Shown here in pieces: positions 52,041 to 63,568 of a DNA stretch of 64,000 bases; positions within the stretch are counted from its first letter, which is position 1; each line of letters begins with the position of its first letter. The position numbers were made by a program, and so were the translations under genes. The DNA is from Cladocopium goreaui (Eukaryota > Sar > Dinophyceae > Suessiales > Symbiodiniaceae), in the NCBI GenBank assembly GCA_947184155.2, contig CAMXCT020001446.1, forward strand, positions 1,325,719-1,389,718, given 5' to 3'. The notes beneath the pieces are model-generated. The model saw nothing but the letters and a program-made list of their open reading frames with translations, did not search any database and was not told where the DNA came from.

Positions 52041-53690
52041 GCAACATTCATCGCTGGCTGCAGCCACTTTACACTGAAAAACACAAGGTTTTGTGCTCCG
52101 GCTTCCTCCCCAACACAAAGCCCATGCAACATCATGCAGCCATTCCAATGCGATCTGGCACCACAGCTTCAAGAAACGCATAGAACTACGCACACAGCAA
52201 CAAGCATTGTTGCAAAACACATAGAAGGAACCAAACGACCCCAGCCGCAACCGCCGCACAGACGAGGTAGCTTTCATCGCCGGCTGCAGCCACTTTACAC
52301 GGAAAAACACACGGTTTCGTTCTCCGGCTTCCTGCCCAACACAAAGCCCATGCAACATCATGCAGCCATTCCAATGCGATCTGGCACCACAGCTTCAAGA
52401 AACGCATAGAACTACGCACACAAGAACAAGCATTGTTGCAAAACACATAGAAGGAACCAAACGACCCCAGCCGCAACCGCCGCACAGACGAGGTAGCTTT
52501 CATCGCCGGCTGCAGCCACTTTACACGGAAAAACACAAGGTTTCGTGCTCCGGCTTCCTCCCCCACACAAAGCCCATGCAACATCATGCAGCCATTCCAA
52601 TGCGATCTGGCACCACAGCTTCAAGAAACGCATAGAACTACGCACACAGGAACAAGCATTGTTGCAAAACACATGAAGGAACCAAACGACCCCAGCCGCA
52701 ACCGCCGCACAGACGAGGTAGCTCTCATCGCCGGCTGCAGCCACTTTACACGGAAAAACACACGGTTTCGTGCTCCGGCTTCCTCCCCAACACAAAGCCC
52801 ATGCAGCATCATGCAGCCATTCCACATGCGGTCTGGCACCACAGCGTCAAGAAACGCATAGAACTACGCACACAGGAACAAGCATTGTTGCAAAACACAT
52901 GAAGGAACCAAACGACCCCAGCCGCAACCGCCGCACAGATTAGCTTCATCGCCGGCTGCAGCCACTTTACACGGAAAAACACACGGTTTCGTGCTCCGGC
53001 TTCCTCCCCAACACAAAGCCCATGCAACATCATGCAGCCATTCCAATGCGATCTGGCACCACAGCGTCAAGAAACGCATAGAACTACGCACACAGGAACA
53101 AGCATTGTTGCAAAACACATAGAAGGAACCAAACGACCCCAGCCGCAACCGCCGCACAGATGAGATAGCTTTCATCGCCGGCTGCAGCCACTTTACACGG
53201 AAAAACACACGGTTTCGTGCTCCGGCTTCCTCCCCAACACAAAGCCCATGCAACACCATGCAGCCATTCCAATGCGATCTGGCACCACAGCGTCAAGAAA
53301 CGCATAGAACTACGCACACAGGAACAAGCATTGTTGCAAAACACATAGAAGGAACCAAACGACCCCAGCCGCAACCGCCGCACAGACGAGGTAGCTTTCA
53401 TCGCCGGCTGCAGCCACTTTACACGGAAAAACACACGGTTTCGTGCTCCGGCTTCCTCCCCACACACAAAGCCCATGCAACATCATGCAGCCATTCCAAT
53501 GCGATCTGGCACCACAGCGTCAAGAAACGCATAGAACTACGCACACAGGAACAAGCATTGTTGCAAAACACATAGAAGGAACCAAACGCCCCCAGCCGCA
53601 ACCGCCGCACAGACGAGGTAGCTTTCATCGCCGGCTGCAGCCACTTTACACGGAAAAACACACGGTTTCGTGCTCCGGCTTCCCTTCCTC
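52040..53690. repeat. 226-bp satellite, about 7 copies
   Basis: catcatgcagccattccaat recurs at about 52131, 52357, 52583, 52808, 53030, 53255 and 53481. Copies are over 95% alike with small indels. It shares cagccatt...gcgatctg with the 298-bp family, so the two probably have a common origin. Confidence 0.95.
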
Positions 53691-54905
53691 ACCACTTCCC
53701 TTCCTCACAATTCCCCTTCATCATCACTTCCCTTCTTCACCACTTCCCTTCCTCACCACTTCCCATCGTCACCGCTTCCCTTCCTCACCAGTTCCCTTCC
53801 TCACCGCTCCCCTTCATCATCACTTCCCTTCCTCACCACTTCCCATCGTCACCACTTCCCTTCCTCGCCACTTCCCTTCCTCACCACTTCCCTTCGTCAC
53901 CACTTCCCTTCCTCACCAGTTCCCTTCCTCACCACTTCCCTTCGTCACCACCCCCCCTTCATCATCACTTCCCTTCTTCACCACTTCCCTTCCTCACCAC
54001 TTCCCATCATCCCCGCTTCCCTTCCTCACCACTTCCCTTCCTCACCACTTCCCTTCGTCACCACTTCCCTTCTTCACCACTTCCCTTCCTCACCACTTCC
54101 CTTGGCCACCACTCCCCTTCATCATCACTTCCCTTCTTCACCACTTCCCTTCCTCACCACTCCCCTTCATCATCACTGCCCTTCGTCACCACTTCCCTTC
54201 CTCACCACTTCCCATCGTCACCACCTCCCTTCCTCACCACTCCCCTCCATCACCACTTCCCTTCGTCACCACTTCCCTTCCTCACCACTTCCGTTCCTCA
54301 CCACTTCCCCTTCGTCACCACTCCCCTTCATCACCACTTCCCTTCGTCACCACTTCCCTTCCTCACCACTTCCGTTCCTCACCACTTCCCATCGTCACCA
54401 CCTCCCTTCATCATCACTTCCCTTCTTCACCACTTCCCTTCTTCACCACTTCCCTTCGTCACCACTTCCCTTCTTCACCACTTCCCTTCCTCACCACTTC
54501 CCTTCGCCACCACTCCCCTTCATCATCACTTCCCTTCTTCACCAAACCCTTTCTCACCACTCCCCTTCATCATCACTTCCCTTCTTCACCACTTCCCTTC
54601 CTCACCACTTCCCATCGTCACCACCTCCCTTCCTCACCACTCCCCTTCATCACCACTTCCCTTCGTCACCACTTCCCTTCCTCACCACTTCCGTTCCTCA
54701 CCACTTCCCATCGTCACCACCTCCCTTCCTCACCACTCCCCTTCATCACCACTTCCCTTCGTCACCACTTCCCTTCCTCACCACTTCCGTTCCTCACCAC
54801 TTCCCATCGTAACCACATCCCTTCCTCACCACTTCCCTTCATCACCACTTCCCTTCGTCACCACTTCCCTTCCTCACCACTTCCCATCGTCCCTTCCTCA
54901 CCACC
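53687..54905. repeat. 16-bp minisatellite (ccttcctcaccacttc), about 75 copies
   Basis: Starts inside the word gctccggcttcc of the last 226-bp unit. 3 x 16 = 48 nt gives a 16-residue period in all frames; the 500-codon frame is an artefact. Confidence 0.95.
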
Positions 54906-55044
54906 CTGTGTCATAGCTTCTGATTCTTTTGCTGTGTATTGTTAGACTATGTATCGTTCTGTGATCTACCACCCTTCATCATAGTCATTGCATCAAGTAA
55001 AAGTCATTCGTAACTCGGAAGTATTGCTTCCCAACTTCCTTTGA

Positions 55045-55288
55045 TTACTTAAGCTTTTCAACGCGCGACATCGTTTTAAGCTGCAAGAACGCGGCAAGGT
55101 GCTTCTGCTCCCGCAGCAAGCGGTCAAAACCTTTCCATGTCTCGACAAACCTCTTCGGCATCTTCACGGACTTGCCTTCGAGGAGGTTCGCCAAGGTCTT
55201 GGGGAACATATTTTGGCAAGCCTCTTGCCAAGCCGTGAAGTCAAAGGGCAGGGCCTGTCGTGCATGGCGGGTGCACAGCTTGTCGGTT
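55045..55288 (-). CDS. terminal exon, basic
   Basis: After GGCATTGATAG|A the frame reads TDKLCTRHARQALPFDFTAW, QEACQNMFPKTLANLLEGKS, VKMPKRFVETWKGFDRLLRE, QKHLAAFLQLKTMSRVEKLK, stop at 55045. Helical and basic, clearly coding-like. Not recognised. 55372-55680 is GC-rich and open on both strands and may hold upstream exons. Confidence 0.6.
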
Positions 55289-55969
55289 CTATCAATGCCA
55301 ACTGACGCTGTGTGTGACAGGCGCGCAAGCCCACACACAACGGATCTATATCTGCGCGGTGAGGCCAACCCTCAAGAATTATATATCATGAGCCCCTGCC
55401 TTGTATGTGAAAGGGCCTTCCTGCGGTCCATTCTTGAGGCCTTCCAACAAGGAAGGCAGCAGCGTGAGCAGCGTGAGCTTGTGCGTCCAGCCCGGTCGTT
55501 TGCTGGGCCGCTCCTGGCGCTGCGGCTGGCTAAGCCGCGTTCAAGGCGATTGCCGTGCTGCATGTTCTGTTTGCGTGCCGAAATTCTGCGAGCCGTCCTC
55601 AAGTTTTGAAGTATTAGCAATTCTGCGAAAGGTGAGTGCAGAGCTGACGGCCTCGTGCCATTCACCGCCATGTGTCTCAAGTACTGCGCCTGCCACGAAA
55701 GAGTGACGCCAGGTCATACGAAGTGCTGCACCTGCCACGCAAAATCTTAGCAAACCTGAAGATCTGATGCTCCAAAATGCAACCCCTCTCAGGAAATCAG
55801 CACGCTGACCTCCCGAAATGCATCTTGGAAGATCCTCTTCAAATGTTCCACACCTGCCATCATCTTTGAACTGCTACGAACCCCTCACGTTTTGCTCACT
55901 TTGGCAAGGTGCAGAACCCCTTGTGCCTACCACACGAAAGCACATCCAAACCTCAAAAAGTGCTCCGAG

Positions 55970-56450
55970 AATGGTGTGCCTTGTACATTTTGACCTTCGC
56001 GCCACAACGGCGTGCACTTTTTGAATATCTCAGCTGCCAGAAGTGCTCTGAGGCTGCGCTGCTTTTGCCATTTTCACTTCCACATGTGCTTCGCGCCAAA
56101 TCGCCAAAGCGGTGTGCGCTTTTTCAACAGTTCAACAGCTCAACTTCCAAAAGTGCTCCGAGCATGGATGCAGAAGCGCTCCGAGTGTGAGGTCCTTTGT
56201 ACATTTCTTTGTACATTTTGACTTTGAAACGTGCTTCGCGCCACAACGCCGCACGCCTTTGCAACAGGTGAAGTGCCAAAAGTGCTGCGATAATGGTGTG
56301 TTTGGTACATTTTGACTTCAACCTACGTTTCGCGCCACAGTCACGTGCACTTTTTCGACATCTCAACTTCCAAAAGTGGCTTGAAGCTGCGGTCTTTTTA
56401 GAATTTTCACTTCCAAATCTGCTTCGCGCCACAACGGCGTGCAATTTTCC
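55970..56450. repeat. degenerate about 100-135-bp tandem repeat
   Basis: cttcgcgccacaacggcgtgc recurs, with changes, at about 55995, 56092, 56229, 56328 and 56426, each followed by ctcaacttccaaaagtgct or similar. No stable coding frame. Confidence 0.75.
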
Positions 56451-57141
56451 TCTCTCAGACCGCAAGATGGCTCCGCACCCGCCGCTTTAGCGAGGCTACT
56501 TTTCGAGCCTCCGGAGCCAAAACATTCGAAAAACACAGTGCTTCGCGATGTTTCTACCTTTTCGTGCACCTTGATCTTCTTTCTTCTGACTCTTTCTCTT
56601 CTCTGATTTGTTTCTTCTTCCTTTCTCTTCTCTGACTCTTCCTCTGCTTCATCTGTCCATACTGTCGGAAGTTTTACTTTTAAACTTCCTTCGATGACTA
56701 GTTACTATAGTTTTTGTACTGACAATATATATATATGTGTGTGTGTCTGTATGTATATATATGTGTGTGTGTGGACATATCCATATGTGGATCAATCATT
56801 AGTCAACGGGATCCCAATCATCCCGAAAACTCTCCTTCTTCCAAGTGTGCTGTCAGGTGTAACCACCACTTCAAGTTTGGTGATAAAAAAAAGAAAGAAA
56901 TCTGTCAAAAGATATTTAAGTATTGATTTACAAGCTATTCAGATATGTTTTAATAATGATTATACGCTTATATCATGATAATAATACACTTGTATAGAGA
57001 TAAGAATCTCAAGTATTATTATCATTATATACAAGTGTATTAAATTATAGGTATGAGTCAATAAGCAACTATCATTAAACTATCATTATAGTGTATGATT
57101 CTGTATAATAATACACTATACATAAGCCTCAGATCGTTGGT

Positions 57142-57465
57142 TCAGTTCGGGATCCCCAGAGGCGCCTTGGCCATCTGCCTGCTGACATTCAGTCGTGCAT
57201 CCTTGGCACAACCGATGTTGACGAAGACACCATACCTGGCGCGTAAAGTTCCTCAAAGAAAAGAAACTGCGGTGAAATTCATGTTAAAAAATGTTACAGT
57301 ATGTATATATATATATGCATATACAGTATATGAAACCAATTCGCTTCCTGGGTTCCCAAACAAGTCAGCCCAGGGCTTCAATGGGCATCGACGGAGCGCA
57401 CTGATTGTTGTTGGTGACAATACCGTCAACAGCCAAGCCCACACGTAGCTTCTCGATAGCTATGC
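57142..57465 (-). CDS. S1 RNA-binding domain, two exons
   Basis: The upstream exon (from 57465, after TCTGAG) reads IAIEKLRVGLAVDGIVT. The downstream exon starts at TTTACGCGCCAG|G (57235) after a long pyrimidine tract and reads YGVFVNIGCAKDARLNVSRQ then MAKAPLGIPN, stop at 57142. Together they give the S1 signature GxxVDGxVT...YGVFVxIGxxxDxxLxVS. S1 domains bind RNA in ribosomal, exosome or organellar proteins. The upstream donor is not clear, and the stop may lie beyond a GC donor at AAG|GCGCC. Confidence 0.6.
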
Positions 57466-58155
57466 CTCAGATAAGCGCGCGTACCATGAACCTTCCATGA
57501 ACCAAAAAGAGTTCGAACTCAAAGGCAACTGAATCATCTTGTTTCATAGAAACACTCAGCATGCTGGTGCCCTCAAACACCTAAGTGCTTACCCTGGGGT
57601 AAACTGAGACGTGGGAAACCCATGATTTCTCGATAGGAAAAGGATCTACAAACAGTGGCTTTTCCATATCGAACTGTTTATAGTTCTTGCTGGGTGTGGC
57701 TGGTGTTCATATTTTCTTATGGCCACCTGTGTTTGAAAGCCAAAATCAATGGTGGAGGTGGAGCTATAGATTCTATGCTGCCATCGGCCATCTAGAATTT
57801 AAAATAACAAGAACCGCATTTCATCAAGTCAGGGAGGAAACCTTCAAAAATGATTCCTGGTCTTCCAGGGTATGTTTCAGAATTTCATGTGGTGACGTTG
57901 GGGTGGTGATTTAATTCAGATATGACAGGGTTGCTTCCTGGCCACCCCAAAGACGTTTGGAGGTGAATATGCTAGATTCTTAGAGGTCCAGTAAAAATAC
58001 CCATTTTTGTGGATTGGATGGAGCAACCCTTATTTCTATGGTCAAGATCAATGAGGCCAATCAAACATGGCCAGCTGGGAAAGTCTCGAACTCAACGGGC
58101 ATCTCAATAGGAAATAATAGGAATATCATCGAACTAAATGGGACATCATAAAATG

Positions 58156-58350
58156 TCATAGGTCAATGCCCACATGCCACTCCCTCGGGCCTCCGTTTGT
58201 CTCTCTGGTTGCGGGCGCCGGCCGTTGCTTCGCTGCGGGTCGCTCCGTTGTCCGCTCCCGTTTTTCGGGGGCGCCTTTCCCACCGGCGCGCGCTGGGCCA
58301 GCCGAAGCGGCGCGCTTTGGCCTTGGAGTCATGGGGGATCCCATGACGTC
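58156..58350 (-). CDS. basic Pro/Ala/Arg-rich segment, copy 1
   Basis: Minus frame PRPKRAASAGPARAGGKGAP, ERTTERPAAKQRPAPATRET, ending REWHVGIDL and stop. It is duplicated at 58945-59095 with differences that keep the frame, which supports coding use. Low complexity, possibly nucleic-acid binding. Confidence 0.45.
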   Translation of the reverse strand, partial: DVMGSPMTPRPKRAASAGPARAGGKGAPEKRERTTERPAAKQRPAPATRETNGGPREWHVGIDL

Positions 58351-58509
58351 ACCATGGCTTAACCGTAATACGAAGTCATGGTCAAAAATGTAATCTGGGA
58401 TGATGAGGGGAAACCGCCATATTTTCGGAAATGTCCAAATGTGAAACCAGATGTTGATATGTTCATCCTTCAAGCATCATTGATCCATCATCCATCTTTC
58501 GTCGTTACC

Positions 58510-58600
58510 TTTTTGTTCGTCCATCGTGCATCAGAGCACCAAGATACCCCAGAAGCGTCAGAACAACGCCCTGTAACGGGATCACGACAACACGCATGGT
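58510..58600 (-). CDS. exon with consensus donor
   Basis: MRVVVIPLQGVVLTLLGYLG then ALMHDGRTK, ending AAAAAG|GTAACG. An acceptor CCCGTTACAG|G at 58570 would leave GVVLTLLGYLGALMHDGRTK. Hydrophobic. Unrecognised. Confidence 0.5.
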
Positions 58601-58667
58601 GTGTATCTCAGTGCCATAGGTTACACATGGAGCTCTCTTCAATGTGCGAACCTTCACCCTGCACCCG

Positions 58668-58722
58668 AGTTGCTGTGCCCGCGCTGGTGCCGCAGTCGCA
58701 CCGCCGGAGGTTCCTCAAAAAG
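58668..58722 (-). repeat. segment A', duplicated at 59985-60042
   Basis: gttgctgtgcccgcgctggt and the adjoining gccgcagtcgcaccgccgga are about 90% identical to 59985-60042. Minus frame FEEPPAVRLRHQRGHSNSGA. Confidence 0.75.
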
Positions 58723-58944
58723 GCCAAGGATTTGAGAGGCTTTGAGCTCTTGGCCATGGTAGGAGGTATGGCTCAGTAGATATTTATCGCGCTTTATTTC
58801 TCACAATCAGGAACCAAAGTCTCCAATCTCTTTCAGGTCAATGAATAAAACTAAAAACCCAGAGATGCCGCAGTCGTGCAAGCCGTGGAGGCATGGTTGT
58901 TAAAGTTGTTCCGATTTTGTTCTGATCATTTCTGATCCAAACCT

Positions 58945-59095
58945 TCCCCTGGTGCATCCGTTTGTGCCTCCTTTGGGCGCCGCCCGTTGCTTCGGTGCAG
59001 GTCGCTCGGGGCGCTCGGGGCGCTCCCGCACGGGGGGGCCTTTCCCACCAGGGGCGCGCGTTGGGCCAGCCGAAGCGGCGCGCTTTGGCCTTGGA
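58945..59095 (-). repeat. basic Pro/Ala/Arg-rich segment, copy 2
   Basis: Minus frame PRPKRAASAGPTRAPGGKGP then RERPERPERPAPKQRAAP, aligned with copy 1 by in-frame 3-nt steps. On plus it reads rfglg-type sequence with no clear gene. Confidence 0.6.
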
Positions 59096-59151
59096 TATTC
59101 TCAGATTTTCTGTTGGACTCTCAAAGCCAATCAGTGCCAATCCCACCACTG

Positions 59152-59300
59152 AAGCCTTCCATCAGTTCCAGGCTTCAAACAAAAAGCTCTTTCTAGACAA
59201 AATATTGAAACTATATTGCGTGAAAGAACTATCCCAAACCTTTGGAATTCGTACCGGTTTGTACTGGGCCATGAGGCGCCAAGTCGGCCCGTGGCTCAAC
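59152..59300 (+). CDS. possible plus-strand exon
   Basis: AFHQFQASNKKLFLDKILKL, YCVKELSQTFGIRTGLYWAM, RRQVGPWLN, ending CTCAAC|GTAAGT, a consensus donor. The acceptor is not clear. Confidence 0.45.
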
Positions 59301-59984
59301 GTAAGTAGGCTGGGCCCAATGCCAAGTATGTCCGTGTTCAGCCCGTACCCTGGCTACCATACTCCTCAAACTGGAAAAACTGTCCCCTAATCACAACATG
59401 TTGCGGGTGCTGCTCGTCGCGAAGCATTTGGAATAAGTGAATATCAAGAAGCAAATATAGATCAAACATGGTGCTCCCCATCCCCATCCTATTTGCAAAC
59501 CTTCAACCATCCGTTTGCTTTCAGTGTCAAAAAAAGTATGTTTGCGTGTATTGTTCCCCACCTGCCAGGCAAGGGTCTCTAGATTTTATCAGAGTCACTT
59601 CCCTCCCTCCTTCCCTCCTTCCTTCCTTCCTCCTTCCCCCAATAGCGGACCTCAGCTGGCAATGGCGGGCCTCAACCGCGAGCTCCAGATCTCAGTGGCC
59701 ATGTCAGAGAGAATGTCAGAATAAATGCCACATAGAATGCCAGAAAGTATGTCAGAATATATGCCAGATAGAATGCCAGAAAGAATGTCAGAGTATATGC
59801 CAGAAAGAATGTCGGATAGAATGCCAGAATATATGTATATACATACATACATCCAATAAATATATATATATATACTTCCAGATGGTATGATGTCAAAATA
59901 ATATGTCAGGGTGGGGAACACTCGAAGAAAGCAATTTCTTTTTGCAAAGTACTGAGCTTCCCAAAGTGACCCAGAGGCTGCCAC

Positions 59985-60042
59985 CCAAGTTGCTGTGCCC
60001 GCGCTGGGGCCGCAGTCGCGCCGCCGGAAGTTCCTCCACGTG
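59985..60042 (-). repeat. segment A, paralogue of 58668-58722
   Basis: Minus frame HVEELPAARLRPQRGHSNLG. 59700-59840 just below holds degenerate agaatgccagaaagaatgtc repeats, about 12-24 bp. Confidence 0.7.
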
Positions 60043-60249
60043 GCAGTGATTTTGCCCGTGGCTTGGCTTTCGCCTCACAGTGTGACTTTGAGAGTTTGAC
60101 ATATCTTGACATCCAAAAATATAGCGACACCAAAATATCAATCTTCTTCACACTGTGACTTCGACAGAGAGTTTGACATATCTTGACATCCTCTCATGGA
60201 AGATTGAAACCAAAATCATGAACGCGTTTCACCTGCGTTATGTTTCAAG

Positions 60250-60352
60250 CGTTCGAAAACCTGTGCAGCTTGGAGACTGATGTAGATCCAACACGTGGCG
60301 CTTCGGCTGGAGCACCTCGGCGACCGATCAGCTGGTGGAGTTCAATCTCAGC
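60250..60352 (-). CDS. probable exon
   Basis: After ATTTTGCCAATAG|C the frame reads AEIELHQLIGRRGAPAEAPR then VGSTSVSKLHRF. GAG|GTGCTC is a possible internal donor. Confidence 0.45.
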
Positions 60353-60603
60353 TATTGGCAAAATTTCAGGATGGTTTTCTGGTTTTCTTTCGGATTCAAA
60401 CATCCCTTTTATATCATTTTACCAAATGTTTATCTTGGCTGAACTTTGAGTAGCCCATATCCTCCAAGGCGTCTACGGGTAGTCGCAGCCTGCCAGGGCC
60501 AGTACTTTTCCGGCATTCCCAGGTGACTGGGACCCCTGGGAATCTGAAAGAGGGATGAAATCATCCAGGTGAATGTCGCAAGAATCAACATAACTATATG
60601 TTA

Positions 60604-60708
60604 TACCCTCTGGTTATGTCAAAATAGCTATTGAAAATGGCCATCAATAGTGGATTTCCCCATTAAAAATGGTGATTTTCCATAGTTATGTTAGTTTACC
60701 AGAGGGTA
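60604..60708. mobile_element. MITE family A, 105-bp subtype
   Basis: taccctctggttatgtcaaa to agtttaccagagggta; near-identical to 13603 and 20083. Confidence 0.9.
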
Positions 60709-60789
60709 TTGTGTTGAGATCTTCACATACTAAATTTGGTCGTACTGGGCGGACGTCGTTTCTTACCCCAGGCACCCAGAAGTTACCCC

Positions 60790-62530
60790 ATCCCCATGGC
60801 ACACAGGGTTACCCCAGGCAAACCGGAAGTTACCGGCTCACTGGCACCACGCCATCGTTGGTTTGGCAAACAAAGTAGTCAAAATGTGTCCGTGCCATGG
60901 CGAAACACATATTTAATACCATCTCCTTCGGTGATAAAACCATGTTGAAAGTTGGCAACCGCCATTGGCACACACGCATTGACAGCAAAACAGCTGCTTT
61001 CCATCCAAATGAGAAAAGAAGCCAATTCTGCAGCACACGCCCCGTTTTCTTGTCATGACTCTGGACATGGATTCGTTTGATTTCGGTACTTTAACTATCT
61101 GTTTCCCAATGGCACACCTAGTGCGAAATAAGTCGTGCAAAGCATCTCTGACCCGAGCCCCGGCGTGATCCTACGCCATTTACTAGAACTTGCGCCAGCC
61201 GCATGGCACCTTGCTTACGCCAGACATCAATAATCTTCCGCCAGGTGGAAATCCCATTGGCACACCGACGGTCAAAGTGGACTAACTCTGAAGCAGGCAA
61301 TACTATGCGTTTAATTTAAGCTTGTTAACCAAAAGTTGGCAACCATATTCCTGTTTGAACAGTCAGAACTATCATCCTCCACATGGCACACCAAGTTTCA
61401 TGGCATTCCAACATACAAACTTGGATGTGATTGACGTCACATTCCTATGGTTTCTATGACAAATTCTACTTCATGCCAATCAACCCTTTCATCCACTTCC
61501 CCATGGCACAACGCTGATCGGAACGATTTTTTTTCAGGTAATATTCTTATGCTTTTGGTTTCTTCCGCACAGCTTCCAGCCCTTTCACAAATCTCTTCGT
61601 TCTCCTCTCAAAAACCGCGCCTTACCCAGAAGCAGCAGCACAAGCAACAACAACAGCAGCAGCAGCAGCAGACTAAGCAGCAGACCATTGCAAAGCCTTT
61701 CCAAAACCTCTCCGGGCTGGGTTTTGACTGGCTGCAATTTAAACGAGGTCCGAACGAGGTGCAAACGAGGTCCGAAATCAAATTTTGGGAGACTGACCCC
61801 CTAAGTCTCCTGACATACTCTTTGGTAGCCACACGCTTTCGCATTCTTTTCAGAACAGTAAAACTCAAGAGCTTTGAGCGGTGGAGCAGAAGAGGAAACC
61901 AAGCCAAGCAGCAGCTGCAGGCAAGAGCAAAAGGAGACAGAAGAGGAGACAAAGGGCGAGTAAGGGAGACAGAGGGGAGACAAAGGGACCGTGATAGCCA
62001 GGTAAGCATCGTGTGCCGAAGTGCCAAAAAATACATCAGTAAGTTAAAGTCATAGGCGCTGCCCATGTGGGCCTCTCCCCATTCCACATAGGCACACCAC
62101 GATTTGGCACAAGATCTTGTCATCGGCACTTGTTACAACATCGACCCAGCTCCCAAACTTGAACCCACTAGCACCAAATGGCAGGCACACCGATGTTGGC
62201 ACAAGATCTGTTGTGCTGCACAAAATCATTGAAATACCCAGGGCCACACATTCTCTTTGACCGAGCATGCCACTGCGTTTGGATGTCACAAGTATCAAAC
62301 TAAGTACACTCATAATAAACAAACACGTTTATGACAACCAGTGTGCCCCTGCATTGTGTGCCCTGCAATGGACAAACAAACAATAAGAAGGTTTATGACT
62401 ACAAATGGTAGATTCATGTAGGTGAAGTTCAGCGTGCCTATGCGTTTTGTGGTCTTACAATAAGCGATGATCCGATGGAATAATAATATCATATATATCC
62501 TTTATACACACTTCCCCACGGCACACCGAC
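60790..62530. other. region with recurrent GGCACACC word
   Basis: catggcacac or ggcacacc occurs at about 60799, 60966, 61101, 61254, 61384, 61504 (variant), 62083, 62184 and 62520. No clear longer unit and no supported exon chain; it may be a very old tandem repeat. Confidence 0.45.
61622..61690. repeat. CAG/CAA microsatellite
   Basis: A run of cag and caa triplets that would encode poly-Gln inside a 202-codon plus frame (61447-62055). The frame lacks splice or start support and was not called as a gene. Confidence 0.85.
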
Positions 62531-62654
62531 CTGAGACAACTTCAGGGGAGCCGAGACAAGAAACAACATTAACCCAGTATGTGCTAGACCTGTAGCCAGC
62601 TTGTTTCGGAAAAGACTCGACTCATGGTTGGGTTCTGCCAGTCACGTCAAGAAA

Positions 62655-62800
62655 CAGCATGGGTAACAATCACATCTTCCAGCCACATCTTCGCATCACA
62701 TGACGCCAATAGCCATAGCTTCCCCCAAGCCTTCCACGCTCCTAGGTTTTTGCTTACTGGTCTGCGACATTCTACGAAATCCCCATCCATACTGTTTCGT
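62655..62800 (-). CDS. possible exon
   Basis: MDGDFVECRRPVSKNLGAWK then AWGKLWLLASCDAKMWLEDV. Trp-rich and coding-like, but borders not found. Confidence 0.35.
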
Positions 62801-62912
62801 CCAAAGAAAAAATAATGAAATACCCTCTGGTAAACTAACATAACTATGGAAAATCACCATTTTTTATGGGAAAACTCACTATAAATTGCCATTTTCAATA
62901 GCTATGTTAGTT

Positions 62913-63568
62913 CCCAACGCCGCCCCCAGGCAACTGGTCACGAAATCCTTTTTTTGCTTTTTTTAGGGTTTGGGGTGGGGGGATGTTAACGTCCCTGTGA
63001 ACTTGCTCACGTCATGTATGCTTCGTGAACTTCGGGGTTTGGGTGGGGTGGGGGGGGATGTTAACGTCCCTGTGAACTTGCTCACGTCATGTATGCTTCG
63101 TGAACTTCGGGGTTGCCTGGGTTATATATATATATATATACAATATTAAAAAAATGAAAATCACATTTATATATATATACACATATGTATATAAACATGT
63201 GCATACATATACATTTATTTTCAATATTGTATACAGGCAAATGTACATATATTATTGTTTTTATTTATGCGCATAAATATATTTCTCACTTGCGTACACA
63301 CATGCACACACACATACATATATATATATATCAAATGTGTGTATATATATATATCACATGCGTATATATATATAATCTCTATATATATATACATATATAC
63401 TTTTGTTTAGACAACTTAAATTAACTTGTCGGGGAATGTTCCATTGCACTTTCTCAAACAATTGGCCAAAGCTTGCAACGCTCGCTGATAATGGCGCAAG
63501 AACAAAAGAGCACAAGGCGCTCTTTGGACAAAAGGTGCCAAAAACCACCAGTTGGCGGCGGCGCGACC
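62913..63568. mobile_element. 656-bp insertion with 8-bp target duplication
   Basis: Flanked by tgttagtt (62905-62912 and 63569-63576). Ends are inverted but imperfect: left cgccgcccccaggcaactgg, right (reverse complement) cgccgccgccaactggtgg. 8-bp duplications are typical of hAT elements. It contains a 75-bp direct repeat (62981-63114) and AT-rich DNA, and no transposase frame. Confidence 0.75.
62968..63114. repeat. 75-bp direct repeat, 2 copies
   Basis: ggatgttaacgtccctgtga and the following 40 bases are repeated exactly at 62981 and 63056, separated by a G-rich gggtggggtggggg stretch. Confidence 0.9.

Noticed and set aside
53443..54945. 500- and 380-codon plus frames
   Set aside because: A 16-bp repeat gives an identical 16-residue period in all frames; no start, splice or composition support.
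56979..57042. Hairpin (aataatacacttgtat / atacaagtgtatta) as a terminator or element
   Set aside because: A single AT-rich palindrome without a second copy or target duplication.
61447..62055. 202-codon plus frame with poly-Gln
   Set aside because: Rests on a CAG/CAA microsatellite; no splice or start context, and an opposite frame of 173 codons overlaps it.
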